DNA of 64,000 nt, from NCBI GenBank assembly GCA_963995525.1, contig OZ023209.1, positions 12,841,841 to 12,905,840 on the forward strand, in the 5' to 3' direction. Position 1 is the stretch's first letter, and the number at the start of each line of letters is the position of its first letter. A program made the translations under genes and the position numbers. Shown here in pieces: positions 1 to 12,275 of this stretch. The notes beneath the pieces were generated by a model that saw nothing but the letters and a program-made list of their open reading frames with translations, did no database searches and was not told where the DNA came from. This stretch comes from Escarpia spicata (Eukaryota; Annelida; Polychaeta; Sabellida; Siboglinidae).

Positions 1-612
1 TTTTGTAACTGGATGTTTTGTTTACAATTTGAACATGTTGCGGGTGGAAACTTTTAAACTGCGAGCATTGCTGTAGGCTTACTAAGCACAATTTGAAATT
101 TGACCATGTTGCGGGTGGAATCTTTAAAACTGCGAGAACTGTTACAGGCTTACTAAGCACAATTTAAATGTGTTGCGGGTGGAAACTGTCAAACTGCGAA
201 CATTGTTAAGGCTTACTAAGCACAATTTAAACATGTTGCGGGTGGAAACTTTCAAATTGCGAACAGTGTTACAGGCTTACTAAGCACAATTTAAACATGT
301 TGCAGATGGAACTTTCAAACTGCGAGCATTGTTACAGGTTTACTAAGCACAATTTAAACATGTTGCGGGTGGAAACTTTCAAATTGCGAACATTGTTACA
401 GGCTTACTAAGCACAATTTAAACATGTTGCAGGTGGAAACTGTCAAACTGCGAGCATTGTTACAGGCTTACTAAGCACAATTTAAACATGTTGCAGGTGG
501 AACTTTCAAACTGCGAGCATTGTTACAGGCTTACTAAGCACAATTTGAACATGTCGCGGGTGGAATCTTTCAAATGGCGAACATTGTTACAGGCTTACTA
601 AGCACAATTTGG
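1..612. repeat. Minisatellite, about 9 copies of a ~62-bp unit
   Basis: About nine head-to-tail copies of a unit containing TTACTAAGCACAATTTAAAC and GTTGCGGGTGGAAAC, with spacing mostly 61 to 63 bases and one longer first unit. The right arm of the inverted duplication has only about one copy, near 60,070..60,150, so the array grew in the left arm after duplication. Each unit carries small substitutions. No coding potential seen. Confidence 0.9.
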
Positions 613-1041
613 CGGGCAGAATACCTTCAATACTTCATTAGTATAGCATTAAGAACATGATATTAATCAATATTAAAAACACGAGGAACAGACTATCTCA
701 TTCTTACTTATATTTTATATAACTTATTAATGCTATTTTTGAATTATCTCAAACGTTTACTTGTCAATGGTAATCTGTTGGTTTTGGTGCATTTTAATGT
801 GTTTTATTTATACATTTAATTGTTAACGTCTTTGAGCAGGTATCTCACGCTGAAACACAACACACTACAATTGTTTTACAATTATAACATATATAAACAT
901 CAAGGAACATGATTTGTTAAAAATAATTGCATAGAGATTGTTAAGATGTGTATGTCAATTTTGTTACAAGTGTGCCCTGGTACAAGCGCGGCTTTCTGGG
1001 AAATAGCTAATGCATTTCAACATGACGTCGTGTGCTTACAG
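613..1041. other. AT-rich non-coding stretch before PAN exon
   Basis: No gene seen. The stretch matches 59,664..60,060 of the right arm and is the intron upstream of the PAN exon at 1,042. The short reading frame beginning at 946 ends at a stop before any domain and is not supported as coding. Confidence 0.6.
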
Positions 1042-1320
1042 GAACGCCCCCTATCCGCCTCCTCGGGAAGCAAAACACGGGAGTTCTCGATTATTACTCC
1101 GCGCAGATGGGTGAGTGCGACGTGCCGGCACTAGCGACCTTTGATCTGCTCATCGTATCCTGCGCCATGGCGTGCGCGGAAAATGACCGTTGCGTCGGCT
1201 TCCGCCACCTGAACAGTTCTCTCGTCTGGGACAAACCGTTGGGGTTGTGTGTCCTCCAGGCCGAGACGTGTTTGGAAACGAAGCCCAAATTTGGAGCGAT
1301 GACGTATACCAAGGGAAAAG
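1042..1320 (+). CDS. PAN/Apple-domain exon (left-arm copy)
   Basis: Internal exon of a secreted or membrane PAN/Apple-type protein. It follows acceptor TGCTTACAG and ends at donor GGTAATG. It is 279 nt with phase-1 introns on both sides, as is usual for shuffled extracellular modules. The translation shows the PAN-like cysteine pattern: C in GECDVP, then CAMAC, then CVGF, then CVLQAETC. Its right-arm twin is 59,385..59,663 (-), nearly identical in protein. It splices in frame to 2,194..2,582. PAN domains usually bind protein or carbohydrate ligands; the ligand here is unknown. Any preceding exon, like 61,458..61,679 in the other arm, would lie left of the window. Confidence 0.8.
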
Positions 1321-2193
1321 GTAATGCTAGTTTGCCAACTGAAATAAAAATTTGTAAAATGTGCACATTATTATTTTAAATGTCAAATCGTATTTTGACA
1401 AGAAACACAATAACGCTCGTTTTTTGCTTGAAACTGTGGTACTTTGCTTAAATGTGTTGTTCAAAAGGGGGATACCTACCTACCAAGCCTACCAATTGTT
1501 TGTACTACTCCGCCAATGTCCATGTTTGAATTTATAATCAATATGTGGTAATGGTGTATCTTTTGGAATGTCTGTGGGTGAGTGTGGGATAAATCAGGCA
1601 GACATATAAGGAATAGGCCTGATACAAGGAATACGGGAAATGGTCACGTGGCAGTCTGATAGCCGCATCGTATCCAATCCCCACCAATCTTATCACTCCT
1701 GCTACAATTTACATTTATTTACATATTTTGCATTTTATATGCATATATTGACGTTTGTCAAGAATTGCTTTCAGTTGTTGCGTATTGTTTTTGTTGGTGT
1801 TGCAAATTATTGATGTTTCTCAAGAATTGCGTTCGGTTGTGCACAAAATGTTGTATTGAAAAACACAACTAAAACATGACAACGTTCGTTGCTGTGTCAC
1901 CAGTTTGCACCTCTTTAGTGCAGTCAATCGTCAAGCAGAAACCGTTGTTAAATTAAAGAAGCGTTTTCAAAATGCAAAGAGCCGCCGCCGTATTACCCCA
2001 GTCACTATTTCCGTGACACACTGGCGGAAGTGTGGTGGCGCCTCCTGGTGTTGACACTTTTCTGTACACGAGATCACAGTTAAGGAGCGAAATCGATTTT
2101 TAAGAGCAAACTTGGACTTGTGGTCTATCCTAGAGTATTTGGTAACACTATTTAGTGGTTGTAATATTCTCGGATGTTGTTCGCGTGTTGCAG
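1321..2193 (+). other. Intron between the two left PAN exons
   Basis: Non-coding; aligns with 58,513..59,384 of the right arm. It holds a ~165-base dispersed repeat at 1,945..2,110. No other feature seen. Confidence 0.7.
1945..2110 (+). repeat. Dispersed ~165-bp repeat, copy 1
   Basis: Shares blocks with 7,995..8,165 in the same orientation: AAAATGCA, CCGCCGCCGTAT, GGCGCCTCC, GGTGTTGACA and a GATCAC[A/T]GTTAAGGAGCGA block. The right arm has the counterparts near 58,600..58,760 and 55,385..55,560, so the repeat predates the inverted duplication. It could be a SINE or MITE fragment or an old duplicated exon/regulatory piece. No polymerase III box or terminal repeat was recognised. Confidence 0.6.
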
Positions 2194-2582
2194 TGAACGT
2201 ACTTGGACAATACAGCCACCGCCGTGGCAGCTGTATTGGCGGCGACATCAAAGGCATGACGTTATCGTTGGTGAGCTGTGCGCACGCGTGTAACGCCCTT
2301 CCGGAGTGCATCGGCTTCGTGTACGTGCCAGCGCACCGCAAGATGTGCTGGCTCAAGCGCAAGATGTGTCAACATACGAAGGCTGTGCGCGGCGCGACTC
2401 TGTACGTGCGGGCTAAGACGTGGCACCGCGTATGGTGGGCACTGTTCGTGCTCTCTATTGTCGTTCTAGTCGCCATTGTGTTCCGTGTTGCCGTTGTCTC
2501 CGTATATGTGCATGGTAGATGGTTATCGCGGACGACTATTATGAATTGTACAAATTGCCAAGCAGGTTTTGTGTCACATTAA
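2194..2582 (+). CDS. Terminal PAN/Apple exon with transmembrane tail (left copy)
   Basis: Last exon of the left PAN gene, after acceptor TCGCGTGTTGCAG; a single G from the previous exon completes the first codon. It encodes a second PAN-like module (C in RRGSCIGGD, then CAHAC, then CIGF, CWLKRKMC). A hydrophobic helix of about 22 residues (WWALFVLSIVVLVAIVF) follows, so the product is probably a single-pass membrane protein with its PAN modules outside the cell. The tail after the helix is about 25 residues longer than in the right copy and differs from it, so the end is arm-specific. The gene runs toward the GH27 pseudogene (convergent). Confidence 0.78.
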
Positions 2583-3045
2583 TTGTGATTCGTGTTTATA
2601 CACACGTAATATATGTATACGGGATACATAATCTTACTTACTTTTGTATGCCCTCCGTTCCATGCGGTGCATAGGTTATCGGTAACGTTTCCTTGGTGTC
2701 TATAACCATACATGGTGTGCGAATAATGCCTAAACTTTGGTGCTTGCAAAGTCGCCCTTCGCGTCTAGCAGACATTCAGATTCGTGTAGAATAAAACCCG
2801 CATAGCAGACACCGTCCGTGCCAACTTTAGTGGACACGTGCTTACACGCGTATTACAGAAAAGTCTGATGATTACAAATAAGTTTCAAGACTTAAAATTT
2901 ACGTTATAGTCAGTAGCAGAAGTAGCCAGTCACTTTGCCTCCGCTCAGGTCAGTTAACGTTATCGGTCGTATTGAACCAGTGAATCCGGGCAGAATTCTC
3001 AGAAAGTCCGCTGACGGATTTGGAATTCGTAACAACTGACTATGT
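2583..3045. other. Non-coding, shared with right arm
   Basis: Nothing coding seen. Matches 57,300..57,700 (reverse complement) up to the gypsy insertion junction near 3,045. Confidence 0.6.
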
Positions 3046-3312
3046 TGGCACGCATAATAAGTCATTTAACCATGATACACGTGACTAGCTGTTTTCTTGC
3101 TATTGATACCATGTGAAAGAGGAGCAAAAATGCTTTCCAATGTCATCCTTGTCAGCGACGATATGATGCTACCTCAGACGAGTGCAAAGTTATATAGTAT
3201 TAATTTGGTGCGTACAGGAAAACAGTACTGAAAAATCATATTCACGCGTTCGCCTGAATGTACTTCAAAATATATTTACAAAATATCGGTCCATATTTAC
3301 TAGAGTGTTGTT

Positions 3313-3831
3313 TCACATATCTCCGAAAACACATTCACGTCGTCTAAGTAACACAGTACTCTGGTCTCCTAAGCAATGCTGTATGAGACGCTGAAATGTC
3401 GCCGGAGCGTTGTACAACCCAAAAGGCATGCGGGTATACTCGTAAATACCCATTGGCGTGACAAAGGCAGTCTTGTCGTGATCTTTCTCGTCCATGGTAA
3501 TCTGGTGGTAGCCAGAGGCCAAATCAAGGGTCGTGAACCATTTCGCGCCCTTCCTAGCGTCAAACGACTCATCAATTCGTGGTAACGGGAAAACATCCTT
3601 GTGTGTCTTGGCATTCAGCTGACGATAGTCAACGCACATGCGCAAACTGCCATCTTTCTTGCGAACACGAACAATCGGAGAAGCCCAAGCGGTGTGACTT
3701 TCCGTAATAATGCCTCGACTCAACAAGTCTTTGATACGGTCGTTCACCTCTTGAAACTGGGTAGGAGGTATTCTCTTGAACTGTTGCCTCACGGGTTCAT
3801 TTGTGACAGTCTTGATGGAGTGTCTCGCCAT
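3313..3831 (-). pseudogene. Gypsy reverse transcriptase fragment
   Basis: 172 codons of a Ty3/gypsy reverse transcriptase N-terminal half. It shows SPIVRVRKKDGSLRMCVDYR, the LDLASGYHQI block and TPMGIYEYTRMPFGL. The frame ends before the catalytic YxDD box, and no downstream polymerase, RNase H or integrase frame follows before the junction at 3,046. Upstream of 3,831 the frame is interrupted before the protease. Dead fragment. Confidence 0.9.
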
Positions 3832-4216
3832 GTCCGTATAGCCAAGATCATCATCGTTTCGTGCAAAAGCATCTGCATTTCAACAGATCAGCTCTTGCAA
3901 GCGTTCTACTTGTTCACATGTTCACTGAGATCCAAAATCAAGTACACTCGTGAATTCCTCGTGTGTTCCGACTGAACGCGATTGTACGTTCTTCTTCAAG
4001 GTTACGAACTCTTCATTTTGTGAGACTCTCTGGAAACAAACTCCATTGTCATCGTTGTCATTGTCACCTGTCTGGTAGACTCAAATTCTCACCCGTGGCT
4101 TCAGCCACACATCTTCTTGAATCGTGTTGAATACCTGCACAGGTACAACTCCTCGGTGCACTTTTGTTACGTTGCTGCTCATGGATATTCCGACAGGGAG
4201 GGATCCTACAATGGGC

Positions 4217-4822
4217 TCAACGACGACAATTGTCCCATAGGCTTGGTTCTACAAACACGATGCTACAATAATAGCGCAATATTCTGCTGGAACTTTCAGA
4301 CTCTGTGAACCTACAACTCGTGTGAAACCTTTCCGGGTTATGCCTGTTCGCGTGTTCATTGGAAGCTACTACTTCGTCTACTCGGTAATTACCGGGCCTC
4401 AAAGATCCTTCTGGATGACTAAGAGAAATGTCAAGTGCACCTAGGACATTCATTCCCAGTACACCAGGACAACTTTTCTTGTATTCACGTTGTTCTGCGT
4501 CTGGGGAATCACAGACAACCAGAACACTTCTTGCGGGAATAGTATGTCCCAAAGCCGTCACATCTAACTCTACATACCCAACGTATGGAATATCTAACCC
4601 GGTGGCTGCGGTCAATTTTAGCCAACCACACGACTGCAACTCTCGATTGTTTCGAGCGATATACTTGCGGACAAAAGACTCTGTCACAGCACTCACTTGG
4701 GAACCTGTGTCAACTAGACAAGTAATTTCAACATCTCCCATTTCCACGGTTACTATGTGGCATGTCCCTACTGTAGCATCAGTTGGTGCAACAGTGTGTG
4801 AGCCTAACCGCAATAATTCCAC
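4217..4822 (-). pseudogene. Gypsy retropepsin-like aspartic protease region
   Basis: A 201-codon open stretch containing the protease signature ITCLVDTGSQVSAVTESF (active-site DTG) and a later PGVLGMNVLGAL segment, as in the gag-pol protease of metazoan gypsy elements. It lies between the gag remnant (4,830..5,540) and the reverse transcriptase in the expected order. It is separated from the latter by stops and frameshifts, so the polyprotein is broken. Confidence 0.82.
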
Positions 4823-5549
4823 AACCAGACTCGCGGCAGTGGGTGCATCTAGTTTAAAGAGTCTTCGCTCTGTGGATCATCAGAACGAAAATTTCTGGAA
4901 CACGTGTCCATGTTCGGTCTACCTCTCGGTGGACGCGTTTGGGGCTGTCGCCAGGGTTGACGGGAGTTTGTCACGCCACAAAATTGCCTTCCCAAAAGTC
5001 AAATTTTCTCACATTTATAGCAAATGGCACGACCATCTTCTGTGAACTGCAACGACCGCTGTGCCTGCCTGGATCGTTGTACTGCGGCGGACTGTCGTCC
5101 TTTCGACGTACAATTCGCGGTTTCTTCCATCTTACGAACGCGTTCAAAAAAGCGTCCAAGACTCGCTTTTGGTCCTCCAGTGCCGTAAGTACCTTTTGCA
5201 TGGAACTGTTGGTTGCTTCCGTATTGATTTAATTCGTTGACAATGCTGAGTGAGTAGCGGACTCAGTGTCATTAGTGGACGCTGCGGCTAACTCTCGGTT
5301 ACCGGCACTGGGCGTTGCGGCTACCTCTTGGTTACCGACAACATCAGGTGGGACATTTTGAGAGTCCCCAGATTCCATAGTGGTTGCTGTGCCTTGCACG
5401 GTTCGCGGTGCAGGAAGGTCATATAGTTCGGTCAGTCATCAAGCTCCTCTCCCTTGACGCATGCGGGAAGGTAATCGTTTCCGGTCCATCCGTCGCGCGT
5501 CTGCCGTCTCTCGTTCATAGTATCGAGGATCCCACTTCTGACACCAAAA

Positions 5550-5990
5550 TATTCTAGTGCACCAAACTTCTCAACGCCAAATGCACTAATGTGGAATTAA
5601 ACGTCTTCCCTTTGTGTAGGTCCATTCGCCAGTTTGTATAATGTTATGTCTGATGTACTTTTTTGTATATTGATGATTAACTCTTGGAATATGTAAATTG
5701 TTTTACCACTTGTGTTTCGAATTCGAACGAACAAAGAGACGGCAGAGGCGAGTCTTCTGCACAACATCAGTTGTAGCATCGTCGTTTTGGTACACACCCC
5801 GGTCCACACCCGTTATGTCATAATCACCCCAACAACAAACAACTCTCACCACACACGACCTCGTGGCAAGGACCTTTTTATCGCGCCGCCGAAACGGTGT
5901 CGCACCGTAATTAAACGCCGCTAACAGAAACTGCAAAGAACGGTGTTACACTGAAATTGCGCCATTAAGAGAAAGAACACCCTAGTACAC
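5550..5990 (-). repeat. Probable 5' LTR of the gypsy element
   Basis: Lies between the junction at 5,990 and the primer-binding-like sequence at about 5,527..5,548. Read on the minus strand it starts with TGTGTACTAGG and contains a TATA-like GATAAAAAGG. No second LTR copy was identified in the window, so the boundaries are inferred. Confidence 0.5.
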
Positions 5991-8716
5991 ATATCAAAAT
6001 GAGTGTTGATGCTATGAGACCAATTCGAAGAAAATAATTTTAAAATGTTGTGCCAGTACCGTCGTTGTCAACTATATCGAGGCATTGCAACACGCCCCTT
6101 GTGAATATAGTCGTTGTTCGCAATGCGTGTCGTACCGGCATCAATATTCGTTTGGTAGTCCGTAACACTAAACGTCAATGTTAGTGTACGAAGATATAGA
6201 ATATTATACATATTTCACTGATAAAGATCGTGTCAACTCTGTCGTTTGGGATATGTAGAATAGGTGGCCGTTTTATATAACAACGTGTGTTCTGTACATA
6301 AATGTTGGGTCCATTATCAAATACATATCAAATATTATTTGTACTATTATGAGATAAAATAATGTAGGCGACTCTGTCTGCAAATTGCAATTCATTACGT
6401 ACCCAAAATATTACCTATTTTTCTAACGGTACATATGAATGCACGGCGCTGCTTGGATGAACTGAGCGCCGATTCTTGTACCGATCATTTATGTATACTG
6501 ACCAACATGTCCACACAGAGACGGAATAGACGTCTGTGTCTCATAGCATTGTTATTCATTTCGAAGGAATACTATAACCACGTTTGACACGTGAGGTGCT
6601 ATACATTGTTGAAACGTTGCTCCCACGAGCGCACCGCGCCCACATTTATCGTGTATCGCGCAACGATGGTTTCTGTTGACAAACGTAATTATAGAATTCT
6701 TCGAAATGTCGTTGAATGTATGAACAAATGAATGAATGTTAGGAACCGTGTCCGGCTTTCTGGTTTTACAAATCCGAATTGGTAAGGGTGGTTCTTGTCG
6801 TCGTAATGTCGCGATACCGTCACTATGGTAGCGGTCGGATCGCTTGTTTTCATCGACCGTCGTGATTTCGTTGTCGATGAATATGTGATTTCGGAAAATT
6901 GCTGTTACGTTGTCACGGCTGATGATGAATTTATATGGAGACAGCGGATCGCTTGACGCGTTGTTGTATATAAGTCCTATACGCGGGAGTTTTGATCATA
7001 GCTGACATATCACAACATTGCGTCCGTGTCTGATAGAGAGAGTGTGCAACTAATTCGAAGACTGTTTGGTATACATATTGCTAAGCACATGCTATTTACA
7101 TAATCATCCATAGAAGTCTAATAAAGTTGCGGGGAGTATTATTTAGGCGAATTTCTCTCGTTGTAGAAGAGGAAAATAGATAGGAGGCGTCACGATCAAT
7201 TACCGGGATGAAAATTACATGTCGCGCATACATTGGTTGTTAACATAATATTGATGTTCGTCTAATCAGGTTATATATTTATTGTGCGAATATTTATTGT
7301 ACATATTATTGACCACAATTGGGAAGAAATATTAGTACACATTATCGTGATAAATGAGAGAGTAAGGATTTTATTAAACTCATGTTTCTAAATTGTGTTT
7401 AATGTGTCTTTATGCGTGGCGAATCTTACAAGTAGTAAGCGACAGGCATTGCTGCTTACAAATACGATACAAAAGCAATACGGAGATCACAAAAGTAGAA
7501 CATTTACGTATAACAAATTATATTGGTTTATTTTGGCACATTATCATATTATGAATGTGCCAAAGTACTGGAACATTCTTAAACATAAAATGTGCAACGA
7601 TTTCCATTTCTTAACTAAACATTGCAACACTGGATTTATTAACATAAAATACTATTTATAACATGTCTGTCACCGGGAGATTTATTTGTTTGTTTCCGAC
7701 GGTAAATATACTACATCAATAATAATAATGTTTAACATGCTAATTTAGGTGTGCATTGAGATCAACAAATTAAGAGAATGTTGGCATTTCAGTTACATCA
7801 AGCCAAAAACCAGTTGCACGCCGGATAATCGAGGGGAATCGTTGCTCCCATAAACGTCATCAATGAGCATGACACTTCAACAGAAATACGTGTTCGTTCT
7901 ACATAGGATACAACCTCAACGTTGTGCTTTCATGCCAATGTTCAGGGGCCCATTTCACTAAGACACTGAGAAATTCCGTTATTACACAGAATCCGTTTCT
8001 AAATTTAAGAAGATTTTTGAAAATGCAGAACACCGCCGCCGTATCACCCAAGACATGAGATTCGTGACCCGCCGGTGACAGTTTCCTGGAGGCGCCTCCC
8101 GGTGTTGACAGTTTTCTTTTCAACATATAAGATCACTGTTAAGGAGCGAGATCGTTTTAGAGAGCAATATAGGGTTTATAAACTCATAAGAACGTTAGTG
8201 GAACGGTGCTCTGGAAGTTCAAGACCTGCACCAGACACGGTATATTTGAAACCCGGCTGTTTGTGTATTACTAGTGGCTCGGATGATCATTTAAATATTG
8301 GTCCCGTCTCGTTACCTTAGGTCGTAAAAGAATCACCGAGGACAACATGCACCCTGGCAGTGACCATCCTCAGAGCCAGCATAGAAAGCTCGGTTTGGCT
8401 TGATTGTCAGAACTAGGCCAACTAGTTGAATGAAGGAAAGTTCAAAAGGACACACAATTCTGGTATAAACACATGTATAAAGACAGATGTATGTCTGTGT
8501 TGTGGACTTGGGTCTCATTATTCACCATGTTTTCCGCGAGCTGACCCTGTTTGGCGCACTTATTGCATTTATGAAACAAATTCGATGTTTCCTTCACCAC
8601 TGCTATATACAAGTAATAGGACATTAGGTTTCTTGTTGACTCTCGATAAATGTGTGTAAATGTGTAGTTTTTAAGTCCGATGTCGCTGTGCCGATGTAGA
8701 AAGACAAGATAGAACG
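5991..8716. other. Intergenic between PAN gene and GH27 pseudogene
   Basis: AT-rich and without a supported gene. Conserved in order with 54,844..57,296 of the right arm. It contains the second copy of the dispersed repeat (7,995..8,165). The short reading frames here show no domains and are not kept between arms. Confidence 0.6.
7995..8165 (+). repeat. Dispersed ~165-bp repeat, copy 2
   Basis: Direct-orientation relative of 1,945..2,110 (shared CCGCCGCCGTAT, GGCGCCTCC, GTGTTGACAGTTTTC and GTTAAGGAGCGAGATCG). It lies 3' of the GH27 pseudogene; the right-arm equivalent is near 55,385..55,560. Confidence 0.58.
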
Positions 8717-9372
8717 TTAAAGAATCGTTGCCCTCATCAAGTAAACGCCGTTCGGGTTAACAAAAAGACTAATTGTGTCGTTCGGCTTGAACGAACCCAT
8801 CTTTGTCTGTTTTAACACCTCGACAACGTTGCATTTGTCGTGTTCGATGCCAAGGTCCGCCATGGGGAAGGTCACCTTGCTCGGGTAGCCGCCAGTTCCG
8901 GCGTTGAGAAAGACAATGGCGTAACTTCTGGTCGGTAAGACCGGCTTCGTCCATGCCGATATTTTGCCCATCTAGAAGACCAAACAATAACTTCAATTAT
9001 TAAGGAACAAGAAACCCACATATTCAAATTCTCTCGAACCACTAAAGAGTTATATTATATATAATAATTTTTTTTATGAAATCTTTAAATTATTCAATAA
9101 TTATTTAAACAAAATAATATTACTTTGGGGTATTTAGCCTGTGTGGAGGCTGACATGTTTGGCATTTCGCCTGCGGTAGCCACTGAGGTGTAAATGGTGC
9201 ACAGGCTCACAGGATGTTTATAAAAAGGCGTTTGTTATACGCACATCGCAAGCGTTAAATTGATCATGGAAGTATTTGACGAAATTGACAGAATTTATAT
9301 ACTGGGTTTTGTGTGGGAACGGTTTATATGTGATCGCTGTACTATGATTGTTTGATACTTTCATTTAAAACA

Positions 9373-9880
9373 GTTATCATTACAACATACTTCTAAGTGG
9401 CGCCCCCTGGAGAGTGGCAACAAACCAAGCACAACAGTTATCACTACAACATACTTCTAAGTGGCGCCCCATGGAGAGTGGCAACAAACCAAGCACAACA
9501 GTTATCACTACAACATACTTCTAAGTGGCGCCCCATGGAGAGTGGCAACAAACCAAGCACAACAGTTATCACTACAACATACTTCTAAGTGGCGCCCCAT
9601 GGAGAGTGGCAACAAACCAAGCACAACAGTTATCACTACAACATACTTCTAAGTGGCGCCCCATGGAGAGTGGCAACAAACCAAGCACAACAGTTATCAC
9701 TACAACATACTTCTAAGTGGCGCCCCATGGAGAGCGGCAACAAACCAAGCACAACAGTTATCACTACAACATACTTCTAAGTGGCGCCCCATGGAGAGTG
9801 GCAACAAACCAAGCACAACAGTTATCACTACAACATACTTCTAAGTGGCGCCCCATGGAGAGTGGCACAAGGCGCCGTTT
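9373..9880. repeat. 64-bp minisatellite, 8 near-identical copies
   Basis: Eight units start with CTTCTAAGTGGCGCCCC at 9,391 and then every 64 bases to 9,839. Only one or two bases differ among units, so amplification is recent. It sits in intron 7 of the GH27 pseudogene. The intact gene has a single copy at about 54,007..54,078. Overlapping 63-codon frames here are an arithmetic by-product of three 64-base units and are not genes. Confidence 0.95.
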
Positions 9881-11049
9881 CAAACGCGTTGTAAGTCAAT
9901 AACTTCAAATAACTACATTTGTCGCTTGTTTAATGCATGACTAATAGGTAGGTCAGAAGCCAGTTGTCGAAGGAAGAGAATTAACTTAATAAGAGGTGAG
10001 TGAACCTCAATACATGGGAGGGGATGCTATCGGACTGCCCCCCGAAGTTAGCGTGTTAATATAGGCCTATAAATTATAGGTTGGTGTGTACAATTATGCA
10101 TTTCTTTTTGTATAATTGTTTCTAGTTGCCCAAAACTGGGGTAACTTCAATAATAAAAGACTAACTGTGGTAGCCAAAAAACGTCCGGTTTTGGTTGCAA
10201 TGAAGACACAACTATATTGATTGTATATCGAAGCTTACCCGGGGTATTAAAGCGCACATGCACGAACGCACGCACGCACGCACATTGACGTCGAGTGTTA
10301 GTTTAAAAGGGACAATGCGAAACAACTATTTTGCAGATATTCGTGGTTATCTTTACCACCGTTTTCCCTCTCCCGGTGATTGCGGCGTCGTACCTCTTTG
10401 ATTCGTCTGCCCTGCACGCCCAGTAGGTCCTGGTTGATGGAGATGACGTATTTGTTCAACAGGATCGCTTTCGAAGATGCTGACATCTTGCGAATGTCCA
10501 CCGACACGAGCATCGGAGACGCCATTATAACCCACAGCGTCAACTGTGCTCCTGGTCGTGACTCAGTCCGAAGTTGTCAATCACAAACTGCAGCACATGC
10601 GAGTAGAACTCTTCAGTGCGTGGAGAGTGTAACGCTCTAACCATTACGACATTGCACCACAGGCCTACACACAAAGTGACTTAAAATCTTACACATGCAC
10701 TACAAGTACGAACACCAACGAATACGATTTTCGATTGGCTAAATCAACTGAGGAAAGAATTTTAAGGTGGATTTTAAAGTAGTTCGACTATGTTAGACTG
10801 AAGAACATCGAGGTCTCGTGAGCGTCTCACCTGATCCGGGTGATTCCAGGCCCCGGGAGCCGCGACGGCGCTGACCTTCCCTGGATCATTTCCGAGGTAT
10901 TCGATCATTCCCAGCACACTTCCCCAGCTGCAACACGTGACAGAGATGTGTCAGTCTCCGATATTACACAAAGCACGCGTCTGTCCTAAGAGTTAAGCAA
11001 ATTTTCCTGATGGGGATGGTATGTTCGTGTCTACGTTCGTCGTCATTAT

Positions 11050-11472
<423 letters not shown>

Positions 11473-12275
11473 ATTGAGCCAGGTGAGTGTGGACGAGGGG
11501 GGATCGTGTCTGTCAGTATTGACATACGATCTCATATGTACCTATCGTAGATGTCCGTCAGATCTCGGAACATGTTGCAGTACTTGGCGATCTTGACGCA
11601 CTTGGGTTGCGATGCACGAAGATATACTTGTTAAGTACTCTAACGAGCAAGGATTGACACCTACGTATCGTAGATGTCACCAAGGTCTCGGAACATACTG
11701 CAGTACTTGGCAATCTTGACGTAGTCAGGCTGCGGAAAGTGCACGAAGATCATTTAAGGACTTAGCTAAGTTAGTAAGGACGAAGAAGGATGGATCCTAT
11801 ATTCTTTGTTTATGTGTTATATTAGTGCCCTCATTCGTCAAAACGTAAGATGTGAACACTAATCCGGGAGTGCATTTCTAATAATGTAACGCAGGAACTA
11901 TGTTGTGCCTTAAAACCTGGAGCAGCGTCCTACCTGTGGAATCTGCTTGTTCACATATGCCTACTAAGATGACTTCAATAATCTTTATTCCGACATCATA
12001 CAGCAGGATGATGAAGAATGTTATGCATGTTGGAGTGCCTACCACAGGTGTGACCCACCTTGCCGCCTTGTGCTGACTCGTACATCGGCCACTCGCACGA
12101 GTATACAATATGACGACCAGTCTCGTTCAGGTATCGCGACATCTCGGGGTATCCTGATAATACAACGATCAGTTTAATTATAAACGCATCACACCAAAGA
12201 AAGCTCTGACATGAACTTGACATTTGGTAAAAGAAGAAGACCTAAAACGATCAGAAATATTTAATTTAATAAAAC

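Larger units (their letters stand above)
3046..5990 (-). mobile_element. Truncated Ty3/gypsy LTR retrotransposon, left arm only
   Basis: The right arm reads straight through this site near 57,296, so this is an insertion after the duplication. Order on the minus strand: probable 5' LTR (about 5,990 to 5,550), a primer-binding-like GGTGTCAGAAGTGGGATCC, degraded gag with a zinc-knuckle trace (CYKCEKI near 5,020), an aspartic protease, then reverse transcriptase. RNase H and integrase are not seen. No clear 3' LTR matching the 5' one was found, so the element is truncated or rearranged. Target-site duplication is not clear. Confidence 0.85.

Noticed and set aside
1..612. Possible CRISPR-like array
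   Set aside because: Units are contiguous with no unique spacers, repeats are AT-rich and ~62 bp, and the genome is eukaryotic; it is a minisatellite.
9397..9902. Series of overlapping identical 63-codon frames
   Set aside because: Produced by the 64-bp repeat period (three units make 192 bases); absent where the repeat is single copy.
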